Origin: an uncultured Actinoplanes sp.
GTDB lineage: Bacteria; Actinomycetota; Actinomycetes; Mycobacteriales; Micromonosporaceae
Length of the DNA: 41,016 nt
Assembly: GCF_934643405.1 (NCBI RefSeq)
Contig: NZ_CAKUCL010000039.1
Location: forward strand, 1 to 41,016
Direction of reading: 5' to 3'
The first letter of the stretch is position 1, and each line of letters opens with the position of its first letter. The position numbers and the translations under genes are program-made. Positions 34,131 to 41,016 of this stretch are shown in pieces. The notes beneath the pieces are model-generated. The model was given only the letters and a program-made list of their open reading frames with translations. It was not told the origin of the DNA and did not search any database.

Positions 34131-34583
34131 CGCGGACACCTCTATCCAGCGACACAGTCGGCGACCCGCGTGCGTTGCCCGACTGAGCACGTACTCGTAC
34201 CTATGTACGAAACGATAGTCCGGTTCGGCCAGTTCAACCGAGGCTTCCGGGGCCCTCGGACCGCGGCAATCGTCGGTGTTTCAGCTGCTCAGAGCCGTGC
34301 CGAACGCGTCAGCGGCGGAATGTCGGGCCGGCGCCCGACCTTGATCGACTCAGGGACCACTTTCAGCACATGGTGAACACGCGGGGCGTGGGCAGGTGCT
34401 CGCGCTCTTACCGGGGCCACCGCCCACCCACCGAGGCTTCATTACCGGCGCGCGCGGGTGTCGATGTGCCGGGCCGCCCCGCCGCGATCAGATCGACTGC
34501 TTCCTGGTGCGGTGAGCGGTGCGGCGCCGGCCGCCGGTCCGGATCGGCCGGAGGCCCGCTTGATCAGCCGCGTCGCGCAGCTG
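34131..34583. other. Intergenic region
   Basis: There is no supported gene. It holds the operator-like palindrome at 34195-34210, upstream of the small membrane protein, and spacer DNA past the stop codon of the glycosyltransferase gene. Confidence 0.5.
34195..34210. promoter_or_regulatory. Operator-like palindrome
   Basis: Perfect 6-bp arms TCGTAC and GTACGA enclose CTAT. The A/T-rich setting and the position about 65 bases before the small membrane protein start suit a TetR- or MarR-type site. No regulator is adjacent. Confidence 0.4.
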
Positions 34584-36215
34584 TCAGGAAGAGCGCTGCC
34601 GGAACAGCGCCAGTGTGGCCTCGTCCACAAACCACACGCCGACACGTTCGAAGTCGGTCTGGAGGGTGTGGCGGAGCGCGGGATATCCCGTGGTCGGGTC
34701 GCGACGGTGGCCGCCGACGGCCAGCCAGACACGGTGGACGTGGGCGAGATGAGGAACGGGGTCGCGGTATTCGTCGGCGGTGAGCCGGGCCGCTTCGGCC
34801 GCGGGGCGGCTCTGCAGGATGTCGCGCGGCGCGGTGGGGTAGCGGCGCAGGTAGTAGGTCATGCCCGCGCGCATGGCGCGGGAGCGCACCTCGTAGACGA
34901 TGGCGTCGTCGGGGAGCTGGTGCTGCTGGATCACGGCGGCGGCGCCGCGGTAATCCGGGCCGTTCTTGGGCGTCGGCCCGCGCACCCGCCGCTGGTCGGG
35001 GAACGCGGTGCACGCCACCAGGGCGAGCACGGTGAGGAGGCGTACGGCCGTGATCGGCATCCGGGTCGGCGTCGATCCGGCAAGGGCCGCGGCGGCGAGA
35101 ATGGCGAGCGGCGCGAGGACGACCAGCAGATACCTCACCACCCACATCGGGGTCACCAGGACCGACACCAGACCGATCACGGCCAGCGGAGCCAGCCCGA
35201 GCACGACCAGATGCGCCACCTCGTATGTGGGCCGCCAGGCGGCCGTGATCGCGAGTCCGATCAGCAGCCACGCCGTAGGGTCGGAACCCACGATGTAGCC
35301 GGGCGCGCGATAGAGGCTGCCCGCGGTGACCGGGTCGACCCAGGCCAGTTGGGTGTCCTGCTGGCCCACGCCCAGCAAGGCGACGGGGAGCAGCGCGGCG
35401 GCGACGGCAGACAGTGTTCCGGCCCAGGCCGCCACCATGCGTCCCCAGCCCCGGTCCCGGCGATGTGCCAGCACGAGTACGGCGTGCGCCGCCAGCGTGG
35501 TGAGGGCGACGATGTGGCTGAAGCCGAGCAGCGTGACGGCGCACCCGTACGCCACCCAGGCCGCCGGCCGCCGACGGTTCAACGCGATGATCAGCAGCAG
35601 GACGGACAGGACGGAGAACAGGCAGGCGAAGGCGTACGGACGTGCCTCGGCGGCGTACCGGGACGTGTTGGGCATGGCGCACAGGAACAGGCCGGCCACG
35701 AGGCCGACGAGCGGGTTGAACAGCCGCCGGCCCAATTCCCCGGCCGCGGCGACGGCACCCGCCATGGCGATGATCGACGGCAGGCGGAGATCGAGCTCCG
35801 ACGTGCCCAGCCACCTCGTCCAGAAATGCATGAACAGGTAGTACGGGCCGAAGACCGCGTCGACGTGCTGCACCAGGGCCCAGAGCTGGCCCACCGAGCG
35901 CCGGCTGACGTCGGCCGTGGTGACCTCGTCCCAGCTGAGCACGGGCCGCCCGGCACCCACCAGGCCGATGCACAACATCGACACGCCGGGAACGACGGCC
36001 GGAACAAGGCGCCACCCGGCACCACGGGCGCGCGCCCAGGATGCCGGCGCACCCGCCACAGCATCTCGCTGCGGTGTACCGGCCGGCTCCGGACGGTCCG
36101 GCGGCTGATCGGGCACACCGATGGCATGGCGCTCCGACGGATCGGCCGGCATGTGCGAGGACCTCGGCGGGCGGGTCACGCGATCTCCCATCGTCGTATC
36201 GCCGTCTGAGCGCAT
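34584..36215 (-). CDS. GT39-like membrane glycosyltransferase
   Basis: The 543-residue protein has a disordered, charged N-terminus and about twelve membrane helices, ending in a soluble domain (about 430-543). The acidic pair in LSWDEVTTADVSRR, in the first extracytoplasmic loop (about 80), matches the catalytic Asp-Glu of GT39-type enzymes (protein O-mannosyltransferases, ArnT) that use lipid-linked sugar donors. The loop continues with HVDAVFGPYYLFMHFWTRWL, also typical of actinobacterial members. It would transfer a sugar from a polyprenyl phosphate outside the membrane; the acceptor is unknown. The start is uncertain: ATG 36215, 36191 and 36290 are in frame and none has a good Shine-Dalgarno sequence. 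Confidence 0.85.
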   Translation of the reverse strand: MRSDGDTTMGDRVTRPPRSSHMPADPSERHAIGVPDQPPDRPEPAGTPQRDAVAGAPASWARARGAGWRLVPAVVPGVSMLCIGLVGAGRPVLSWDEVTTADVSRRSVGQLWALVQHVDAVFGPYYLFMHFWTRWLGTSELDLRLPSIIAMAGAVAAAGELGRRLFNPLVGLVAGLFLCAMPNTSRYAAEARPYAFACLFSVLSVLLLIIALNRRRPAAWVAYGCAVTLLGFSHIVALTTLAAHAVLVLAHRRDRGWGRMVAAWAGTLSAVAAALLPVALLGVGQQDTQLAWVDPVTAGSLYRAPGYIVGSDPTAWLLIGLAITAAWRPTYEVAHLVVLGLAPLAVIGLVSVLVTPMWVVRYLLVVLAPLAILAAAALAGSTPTRMPITAVRLLTVLALVACTAFPDQRRVRGPTPKNGPDYRGAAAVIQQHQLPDDAIVYEVRSRAMRAGMTYYLRRYPTAPRDILQSRPAAEAARLTADEYRDPVPHLAHVHRVWLAVGGHRRDPTTGYPALRHTLQTDFERVGVWFVDEATLALFRQRSS

Positions 36216-37049
36216 CGGCGCCGCATTGCGGTGGAGCGATGGTGGCGTCGAAATCAAAATGTGAATGCCCGGGCGCCGGTGCCGAAACACATGGCGACAT
36301 CGGCTCGTTCACACGGTAATGCCTGCGTCCGTCGATTGTGGGGATCCGGCGCGCTTGGCGACGGCGAGAGGTGTCATGGCCACCGGATCGGGTTTCGCGC
36401 GGCCGCCGAATCGCGACTCCGCGAGGTCGCTGCGGAAGCCGGGCACCGCGCGCTCCGGATCTTGCACGACTCGCCTGCGGTGAGTGCCCGCGCGGCCGAG
36501 CGCTCCTCCCACCACCTGCGCCGCTGCAGCCCGACCCGAGGGTGCGCGGCGGGGCCGGCCCTGCCTCGTTGCCCCGAGGCGGCCGCAAACCCGGGGGACC
36601 GGATGGCACGCCGACACTTGTCCAGGTGACGTCCGGTCCGGTTAGCCACCTCGTTTCACCGCATTATGATCAAAGTGGGAACGCGCCGGGAATCGTTAAG
36701 TCGCGAATAAGACCGCGAAAGGCGAATTAACGTCACATCGGCGGATGATTCTCAGCGCACGAGCACGACGTCACGACATAGGGCAACGTCTGAATTACGG
36801 CAATTGACCCTCGCCCGACACGGGCCGACGTCTGCATTGCGCGCAACTGACTCTCGCCTGGGCCAATCGCCAAAGACCGGACCAACGCGTGGCGGCGGGG
36901 GACATGGCCTCCGGACCGTCGTGCTGGCGCGCCGGACCCGGCCGGCTCGGTGGGGCCGCGCCAAGCCGGTGGACCGCACGGCCGTGGGCGGCCGGCTCGG
37001 CCCAGGTTGGCCATGGCCAAGAAACGAGCCGGGCCGGCATCCTGTCTGA
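36216..37049. other. Long intergenic region with an imperfect direct repeat
   Basis: No supported gene lies in these 834 bases. About 36640-36790 is clearly less GC-rich than the rest. A pair of about 32-base imperfect direct repeats lies at 36786-36859. Confidence 0.5.
36786..36859. repeat. Imperfect direct repeat pair
   Basis: Copy 1 (36786-36816) begins ACGTCTGAATTACGGCAATT and copy 2 (36828-36859) begins ACGTCTGCATTGCGCGCAAC. Both end in a GAC/GACT-CTCGCC stretch, and an 11-base spacer separates them. The elements resemble short dispersed intergenic repeats of actinomycetes. Confidence 0.6.
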
Positions 37050-37742
37050 TCAGGCCGAAGCGGCTCGCTCCGCGGCCACCGCCCGCGCACGTTCCGCGAA
37101 CAGCGCCTTCGACAGCTCGCCGAAGTCGCCGGACTCGTTGACGTGCGGGAACTCGGCATCGGGGACCGGCACGTTCAGGAAGTCGCACAACGGCTTCCAG
37201 CCGTCGCTCACCTGGAACACCAGCAGCTTCTCCGCCGGCACGCCGGCCTTCACCTCGGCGATGTGCCGGTTGAAGACCTCGACGGCCTCGTCCTCGTCCA
37301 TCTGGTTCAGGGGCCGGCTGCCGCCGAAGTCGAAGATGCGGGGAAACAGCTCCCCGAAGGTGAAACGGCCGAACGCGACCACGTCCGGGTCCATGTCCGC
37401 TGCCGGCGGCGGGGGTTCGGGAAGGGCGAAGATGGTGCGCTTGGCGCTCTGGTACCAGCTGTGCGGGTCGCGAACGGTCAGCACGACCTTGGCCTCGGGC
37501 CACGCCTGCATCTGCTCGCGCCAGAAGACGCAACCGGGGAAGTCGACCGTCGCCCGGTATCCCTCGAACACCCGGCGGACGTCCACCGGGTCACTGGCGA
37601 ACGCCTCCTGCCACAGCGGCATCTGCCGAGGCTTCGTGATCACCTCGAACATGTGGTGACACGGACCGAAGCCGAGCGTCTCCAGCGCCGCTCGCAGGGA
37701 CAACGTTCCGGTACGGCCGAATCCGGCGCCGATGACATCCAT
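37050..37742 (-). CDS. Sulfotransferase family protein (PAPS-dependent type)
   Basis: The 230-residue protein starts with a 5'-PSB loop variant (VIGAGFGRTGTLSLRAALET, about 3-22). This binds the phosphates of PAPS in the family of actinobacterial Sulfotransfer_4-type proteins. Further family stretches are GFGPCHHMFEVI (about 25-36) and a VVLTVRDPHSWYQSAKRT segment (about 87-104) that would bind the 3'-phosphate (RDPxxWYxS). It should transfer sulfate to a hydroxyl or amine of a small molecule or lipid; the substrate is unknown. The start ATG at 37742 has GAAAGG about ten bases upstream. The alkB gene ends 126 bases upstream on the same strand, so co-transcription is possible. Confidence 0.88.
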   Translation of the reverse strand: MDVIGAGFGRTGTLSLRAALETLGFGPCHHMFEVITKPRQMPLWQEAFASDPVDVRRVFEGYRATVDFPGCVFWREQMQAWPEAKVVLTVRDPHSWYQSAKRTIFALPEPPPPAADMDPDVVAFGRFTFGELFPRIFDFGGSRPLNQMDEDEAVEVFNRHIAEVKAGVPAEKLLVFQVSDGWKPLCDFLNVPVPDAEFPHVNESGDFGELSKALFAERARAVAAERAASA

Positions 37743-37868
37743 GTTTACCGCAACCTTTCGCGCGGAACCCTTTTCCGCGCGCGCCACCATATTGGAGGAC
37801 ACCACCCCGGGTGGCGGCATGAGCGCCAGATCACCGGGTTCAATCCACAGTGGTCGAATTTGGTCCGC

Positions 37869-39008
37869 TCAGCCCTGGCGGGGGCTCGTCGGCGGGCGGT
37901 AGTCCGGGACGGTGTTGGCCAGCGATACGTCGCCGCCGTAGTGGGCGATGACCCGCTTGTCCATCGCGCGTCGCCACAGCGGGGGGATCAGGGCGAGCAC
38001 CAGCATGGTGGCGTACCCGGCGGGCAGTTGTGGTGAGACGTCGAAACTGCGCAGGGTCTGGTAGCGCCGCAGCGGGTTGGCGTGGTGGTCGCTGTGCCGT
38101 TGCAGCTGGAAGAGGAAGACGTTGGTGGTGAGCCGGTCGCTGTTCCAGCTGTGCCGGGGGTCGACCTTCGCGTAGCGGCCGGCGGCGTTGCGCCCGCGGA
38201 GCAGCCCGTAGTGCTCGAGGTAGTTGACCGTCTCGAGGGTGGAGAAGCCGATCACGGCCTGGATCAGCAGGAAGGGCAGGGCGGCCGGGCCGATGGCGAT
38301 GACCAGGACGCCGTACAGGGAAACCGTCATGACCCAGGCGTTGAGGATGTCGTTGCGCCAGGTCCACGGGCTGCGCCCGCGCAGCCGGTGTTTGGCGGTC
38401 TCCAGGCGCCAGGCGGAACGGAGGCTGCCGAGCACAGTACGGGGCCAGAATCGCCAGTACGTCTCCCCGAGCCGCGAACTCGCCGGATCCTCGGGGGTGG
38501 CGACGCGCACGTGGTGGCCGCGGTCGTGCTCGACGAAGAAGTGCCCGTACGCCGCCGGTGCCAGCGCGATCTTCGACAGCCACCGCTCGGCCTTTTCGCG
38601 CTTGTGCCCGAGCTCGTGCGCGGTGTTGATCGCGATGCCGTTCACCAGGCCGGCGGTCAAGGCCAGGCCGATGCCGCCGGCGATGCCCGGCCCGCGGACC
38701 CAGGCGAGGCAGGTCAGCGCGAGGGCGGCGTACTGCGCGGGGAGGAACAGATAGGTGATCCAGCGGTAGTACGGCGATGCCTGCAGGGCGGGAACCAGAT
38801 CCTCGGGCGGGTTCGTACGGTCGTCGCCGATGACGACGTCGATCAGCGGAATGACACCCAGGACGACCACGGGAGTCAGCCACCACGCCCACGGTGACCC
38901 GGAGAGCGCGACCAACAGCAGGGATGCGAAGGGCAACGCGGGAACGACGAGGGCCAGGGGCCACAGTGGGCGCTTGGTGTCGCGCCACGGGATGACGGCA
39001 AGCTCCAT
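37869..39008 (-). CDS. alkB: Alkane 1-monooxygenase (AlkB)
   Basis: The 379-residue membrane di-iron enzyme hydroxylates the terminal carbon of medium- to long-chain alkanes. Its histidine boxes are intact: HELGH (131-135), HDRGHH (161-166) and HSDHH (305-309). The HYG signature NYLEHYG (262-268) is also intact. About six membrane helices precede and separate them. Electrons normally come from rubredoxin; no rubredoxin or reductase gene is in the window. The start ATG at 39008 has no Shine-Dalgarno sequence. A TTGACA/AAGCTT promoter pair lies so close that the mRNA would begin at or near the ATG (see findings). TetR is encoded 50 bases upstream. Confidence 0.95.
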   Translation of the reverse strand: MELAVIPWRDTKRPLWPLALVVPALPFASLLLVALSGSPWAWWLTPVVVLGVIPLIDVVIGDDRTNPPEDLVPALQASPYYRWITYLFLPAQYAALALTCLAWVRGPGIAGGIGLALTAGLVNGIAINTAHELGHKREKAERWLSKIALAPAAYGHFFVEHDRGHHVRVATPEDPASSRLGETYWRFWPRTVLGSLRSAWRLETAKHRLRGRSPWTWRNDILNAWVMTVSLYGVLVIAIGPAALPFLLIQAVIGFSTLETVNYLEHYGLLRGRNAAGRYAKVDPRHSWNSDRLTTNVFLFQLQRHSDHHANPLRRYQTLRSFDVSPQLPAGYATMLVLALIPPLWRRAMDKRVIAHYGGDVSLANTVPDYRPPTSPRQG

Positions 39009-39017
39009 GCATCGAAG

Positions 39018-39044
39018 CTTGACACAGAATGCATTCGTGTCAAG
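39018..39044. promoter_or_regulatory. TetR-type operator overlapping the alkB promoter
   Basis: Perfect 8-bp arms CTTGACAC (39018-39025) and GTGTCAAG (39037-39044) enclose an inner GAATGCATTC palindrome offset by one base. On the minus strand the right arm also supplies a TTGACA -35 element. It lies between the tetR stop and the alkB start, where a repressor would block alkB. Confidence 0.7.
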
Positions 39045-39058
39045 TGGGTGGGCGACCG

Positions 39059-39649
39059 TCAGCGCAGCAGGCGGACGAACACCTCGGCGAGCGCATCCGC
39101 CGACGCCTCCGGCGAGGACGACGGCAGCACGATGTGACTGACCGTCAGGCGGATGATCGACTCGGCGGCCAGGGCCGCCGCGTCGTCGCCAAGGCCGGGC
39201 AGGTGGACGCCGATCCAGTCGCGGACCACGTCGCCCGCGGCCTCGAGGACGATCCCGGAGCGGGTGGTCAGGTACGGCAGCAGCTCGTCCGCGCCCCCAC
39301 CCGCTCCGGCCAGGATGCCGCGGACGAGGGGATTGGCCGCGGCCTCGGTCAGCACGCGCAGGACGGTCGCGCGGGCGGCCGCGCGGGGGTCACCGCCGTG
39401 GGCGAACAGTTCCTCCCGCACGGCCGCCGCGAAACTGCGCACCTCGCCGATCGCCAACGCCTCGGCGAGTGCCTGCCGGCTGCCGAACTCGTTGTACACC
39501 GTCTGCCTGCTCACGCCGGCCGCCTTGGCGACGTCCACCATCCGTACGTTCGCCCAGCCGTTCGCCACCGTGAGTTCACGCGCCGCGGCGACCAGCGCGT
39601 CCTGCAGTCTGGTCCGGCTCGGCTCCGGGTGTGACGGCGTGGCGTTCAT
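39059..39649 (-). CDS. TetR-family transcriptional regulator
   Basis: The 196-residue protein has a TetR helix-turn-helix (about 14-60: LQDALVAAARELTVANGWAN, then VDVAKAAGVSRQTVYNEF) and a helical ligand-binding domain (about 70-196). It lies directly upstream of alkB on the same strand, with an inverted repeat in the 50-base gap, so it probably represses alkB and responds to an alkane- or fatty-acid-derived ligand. The start ATG at 39649 has no strong Shine-Dalgarno sequence. A small secreted-protein gene ends 12 bases before it. Confidence 0.93.
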   Translation of the reverse strand: MNATPSHPEPSRTRLQDALVAAARELTVANGWANVRMVDVAKAAGVSRQTVYNEFGSRQALAEALAIGEVRSFAAAVREELFAHGGDPRAAARATVLRVLTEAAANPLVRGILAGAGGGADELLPYLTTRSGIVLEAAGDVVRDWIGVHLPGLGDDAAALAAESIIRLTVSHIVLPSSSPEASADALAEVFVRLLR

Positions 39650-39661
39650 GGTCAGCAGAGC

Positions 39662-39892
39662 CTAGACGTCCGCCCCTCGGTGCCGGCCGGCGAGTGGGCG
39701 AGGCCCCTGGTGTGCTCGGCCGCCCGGACGGGACGTCACCACCATGTGTCCGAGGCCCTCGCCCCAGCAGCTTCCTCTACAGGTCGCGGTGGTGGCCGCC
39801 TTGTCCGATTGATTCCCGGAGCGGACGTAGCCTCCGGCAATCAGCGTCAGAAGACAGGCAATCGCCACACATATCCTCGGAATGCGAGACAT
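39662..39892 (-). CDS. Possible small secreted protein
   Basis: The 76-residue frame begins with a signal-peptide-like stretch (MSRIPRICVAIACLLTLIAG) and then a short mature region with two cysteines (TCRGSCWGEG). The second half is basic and low-complexity. I take the start as ATG 39892, preceded six bases earlier by AAGGGG, a good Shine-Dalgarno sequence; a longer frame starts nine codons before. It lies 12 bases upstream of tetR on the same strand and could be in the same transcript. No family is recognised, and it may be a chance frame. Confidence 0.4.
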   Translation of the reverse strand: MSRIPRICVAIACLLTLIAGGYVRSGNQSDKAATTATCRGSCWGEGLGHMVVTSRPGGRAHQGPRPLAGRHRGADV

Positions 39893-39949
39893 CAAGACCC
39901 CTTGGTCCGTGGTGACCACAACGGGACGCCGTGGTCACCGTCAATCGAC

Positions 39950-41016
39950 ATGTTCCTACTCTTCGAGGTCGCCTCGTCCCGTAAGAGCGGCGTCCGCGGT
40001 GCGTACGGTGCGAAACATCGAGCGCGAGGATATCGCTCACCCCCGATGGGCGTCCCTGAAGCTGATCGCCGACGCGCTCGGCGTTCCCCAGCACGACCTC
40101 CTGCGCCCGGCGCCTGCGGCCGCCGAGGCGACCGGCAGCCGACGACGACCCCGGCAACTGCCGGTCGCACCGGCCGATTTCGCCGGCCGGGCAGACGTCA
40201 TCGAGGTGGCCCGACGCCTGCTGGCGGACGCGGACGCCGCCACGGTGCCGGGAGCGGTGACGGTGCTGAACATCTGCGGCCGACCCGGGGTCGGTAAGAC
40301 CACGCTCGCCGTCGTGCTCGGGCAGCTCTTCGTCGCCATGGCCGGCGCCACCCGCGCCCCGCGATCACCGCCGGCGATACTCAAGGAACTCCTGATGTCG
40401 CTCGGGATCGAGGGCAACGCCCTGCCGGGCACGGTCACCGGCCGGGCGGCGCTGTTCCGGGAGATGTCGGCCGACCGGAACCTGCTGGTCGTCCTCGACG
40501 ATGCCGGCGACGAGCAGCACGTGCTCCCGCCTGCTCCCCGGCACCCGGTGCACCGTCGTCGTCACCAGCCGGCGTCCCCTCGCCGCGCTGGCCGGCGTAC
40601 GGGTGGTCGACCTCGACGTCATGCCGGAACAGGAGTCCGTCGAATTGTTGGAGCAAAGTGTCCGGACGGAGCGGATCGGCCGTCGCCCGCGCCTGTGCCG
40701 GGGCTTCCGCTTGCCCTGCGCACCGCGGGCGCGCGGCTGGCTTCCCGGCCCCACCTGCCCGTGGCGGCGCTCGCGGCGGATCTCGACGACGAACGGCGGC
40801 GACTGGACGGGCTTCGGTTCGCCGATCTGGAGGTGCGCTCGACCCTCGCCCTGGCGTGCGCGGCGCTGACCGCAGATCAACGTCTCGGCTTCGCTCTTCT
40901 CGGCCGGCTCAACGTCGCGTCCGTCTCGTCGTGGACCGTCGCCAGCCTCTTCGGTGTCGACCACACGCGCGCCCTGCAGACCCTTGACGTGCTGGTCGAC
41001 GCGCGCTTGGTGGACG
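39950..41016 (+). pseudogene. Frameshifted HTH/NB-ARC (AfsR-like) regulator, runs off the right edge
   Basis: The sequence reads as one protein only if the frame is switched at least four times. The order is: a truncated XRE-type helix-turn-helix end (FEVASSRKSGV, then VRTVRNIERE), an NB-ARC P-loop GRPGVGKTT at about 40278-40304, a LLVVLDDAGDEQHV Walker B-like segment (to about 40523), CTVVVTSRRPLAALAGVRV in another frame (about 40540-40605), and GLPLALRTAGARLASRPHLP in yet another (from about 40698). The N-terminal part of the HTH and about ten residues between the P-loop and the next strand are missing. An HTH followed by NB-ARC is typical of actinobacterial AfsR-like regulators. Four switches in one kilobase point to decay, not a single sequencing error. 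Confidence 0.7.

Noticed and set aside
36309..36730. Overlapping frames in the gap before the sulfotransferase gene
   Set aside because: Frames on both strands are GC-driven, without start signals, motifs or codon bias that would support a gene.

Overview
This is a high-GC, Gram-positive actinomycete chromosome segment, most likely from the Micromonosporaceae (Actinoplanes or a relative). I infer this from the codon use, the GTG and TTG starts, the purine-rich Shine-Dalgarno sites and the gene families: a SARP regulator, a CebR-type operator, a CBM2/CBM3 GH9 cellulase, an ECF42-type sigma operon and an actinobacterial GH78 enzyme. The species cannot be fixed from the window. No rRNA, tRNA, CRISPR array or intact transposase was seen.

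Layout. Positions 1-210 hold a decayed tyrosine recombinase. A DUF4331 protein (432-1445), a small lipoprotein and a secreted GH9 cellulase (to 4778) follow on the minus strand; a perfect CebR-type palindrome lies 50 bp before the cellulase. Then on the plus strand come a SARP regulator, a small secreted I36-like protein, a lipoprotein and a MacAB-like exporter (adaptor, ATPase, permease) to 10485. From 10486 to 12540 there are two gene remnants (an FMN split-barrel protein and an acyltransferase) around an intact HAD hydrolase. An O-methyltransferase and an HPP-family membrane protein follow.

The centre is a carbohydrate locus (14854-22582). A LacI repressor faces a CUT1 sugar ABC transporter (two permeases and a binding protein, no ATPase) and a secreted GH78 alpha-L-rhamnosidase-like enzyme. 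AACGTT-centred operator-like sites stand before lacI, the transporter operon and the GH78 gene, so the three probably form one regulon. Between lacI and the transporter lies an array of about 42-bp hairpin-bearing repeats.

From 22783 to 30379 are a membrane protein, an MFS transporter, a VOC/DGPF/ECF42-sigma operon with 4-bp overlaps, a class I methyltransferase, a membrane-bound diguanylate cyclase with a degenerate I-site, and a formate/nitrite-type channel. From 31166 on are a chemoreceptor, small unknown proteins and a GT39-like membrane glycosyltransferase. A TetR-AlkB-sulfotransferase cluster on the minus strand follows, with an operator-like inverted repeat directly before alkB, which looks leaderless. 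The right edge (39950-41016) is a frameshifted HTH/NB-ARC regulator pseudogene that runs off the window. The window is an accessory patchwork of secreted polysaccharide degradation, export, signalling and lipid oxidation, with several decaying genes.
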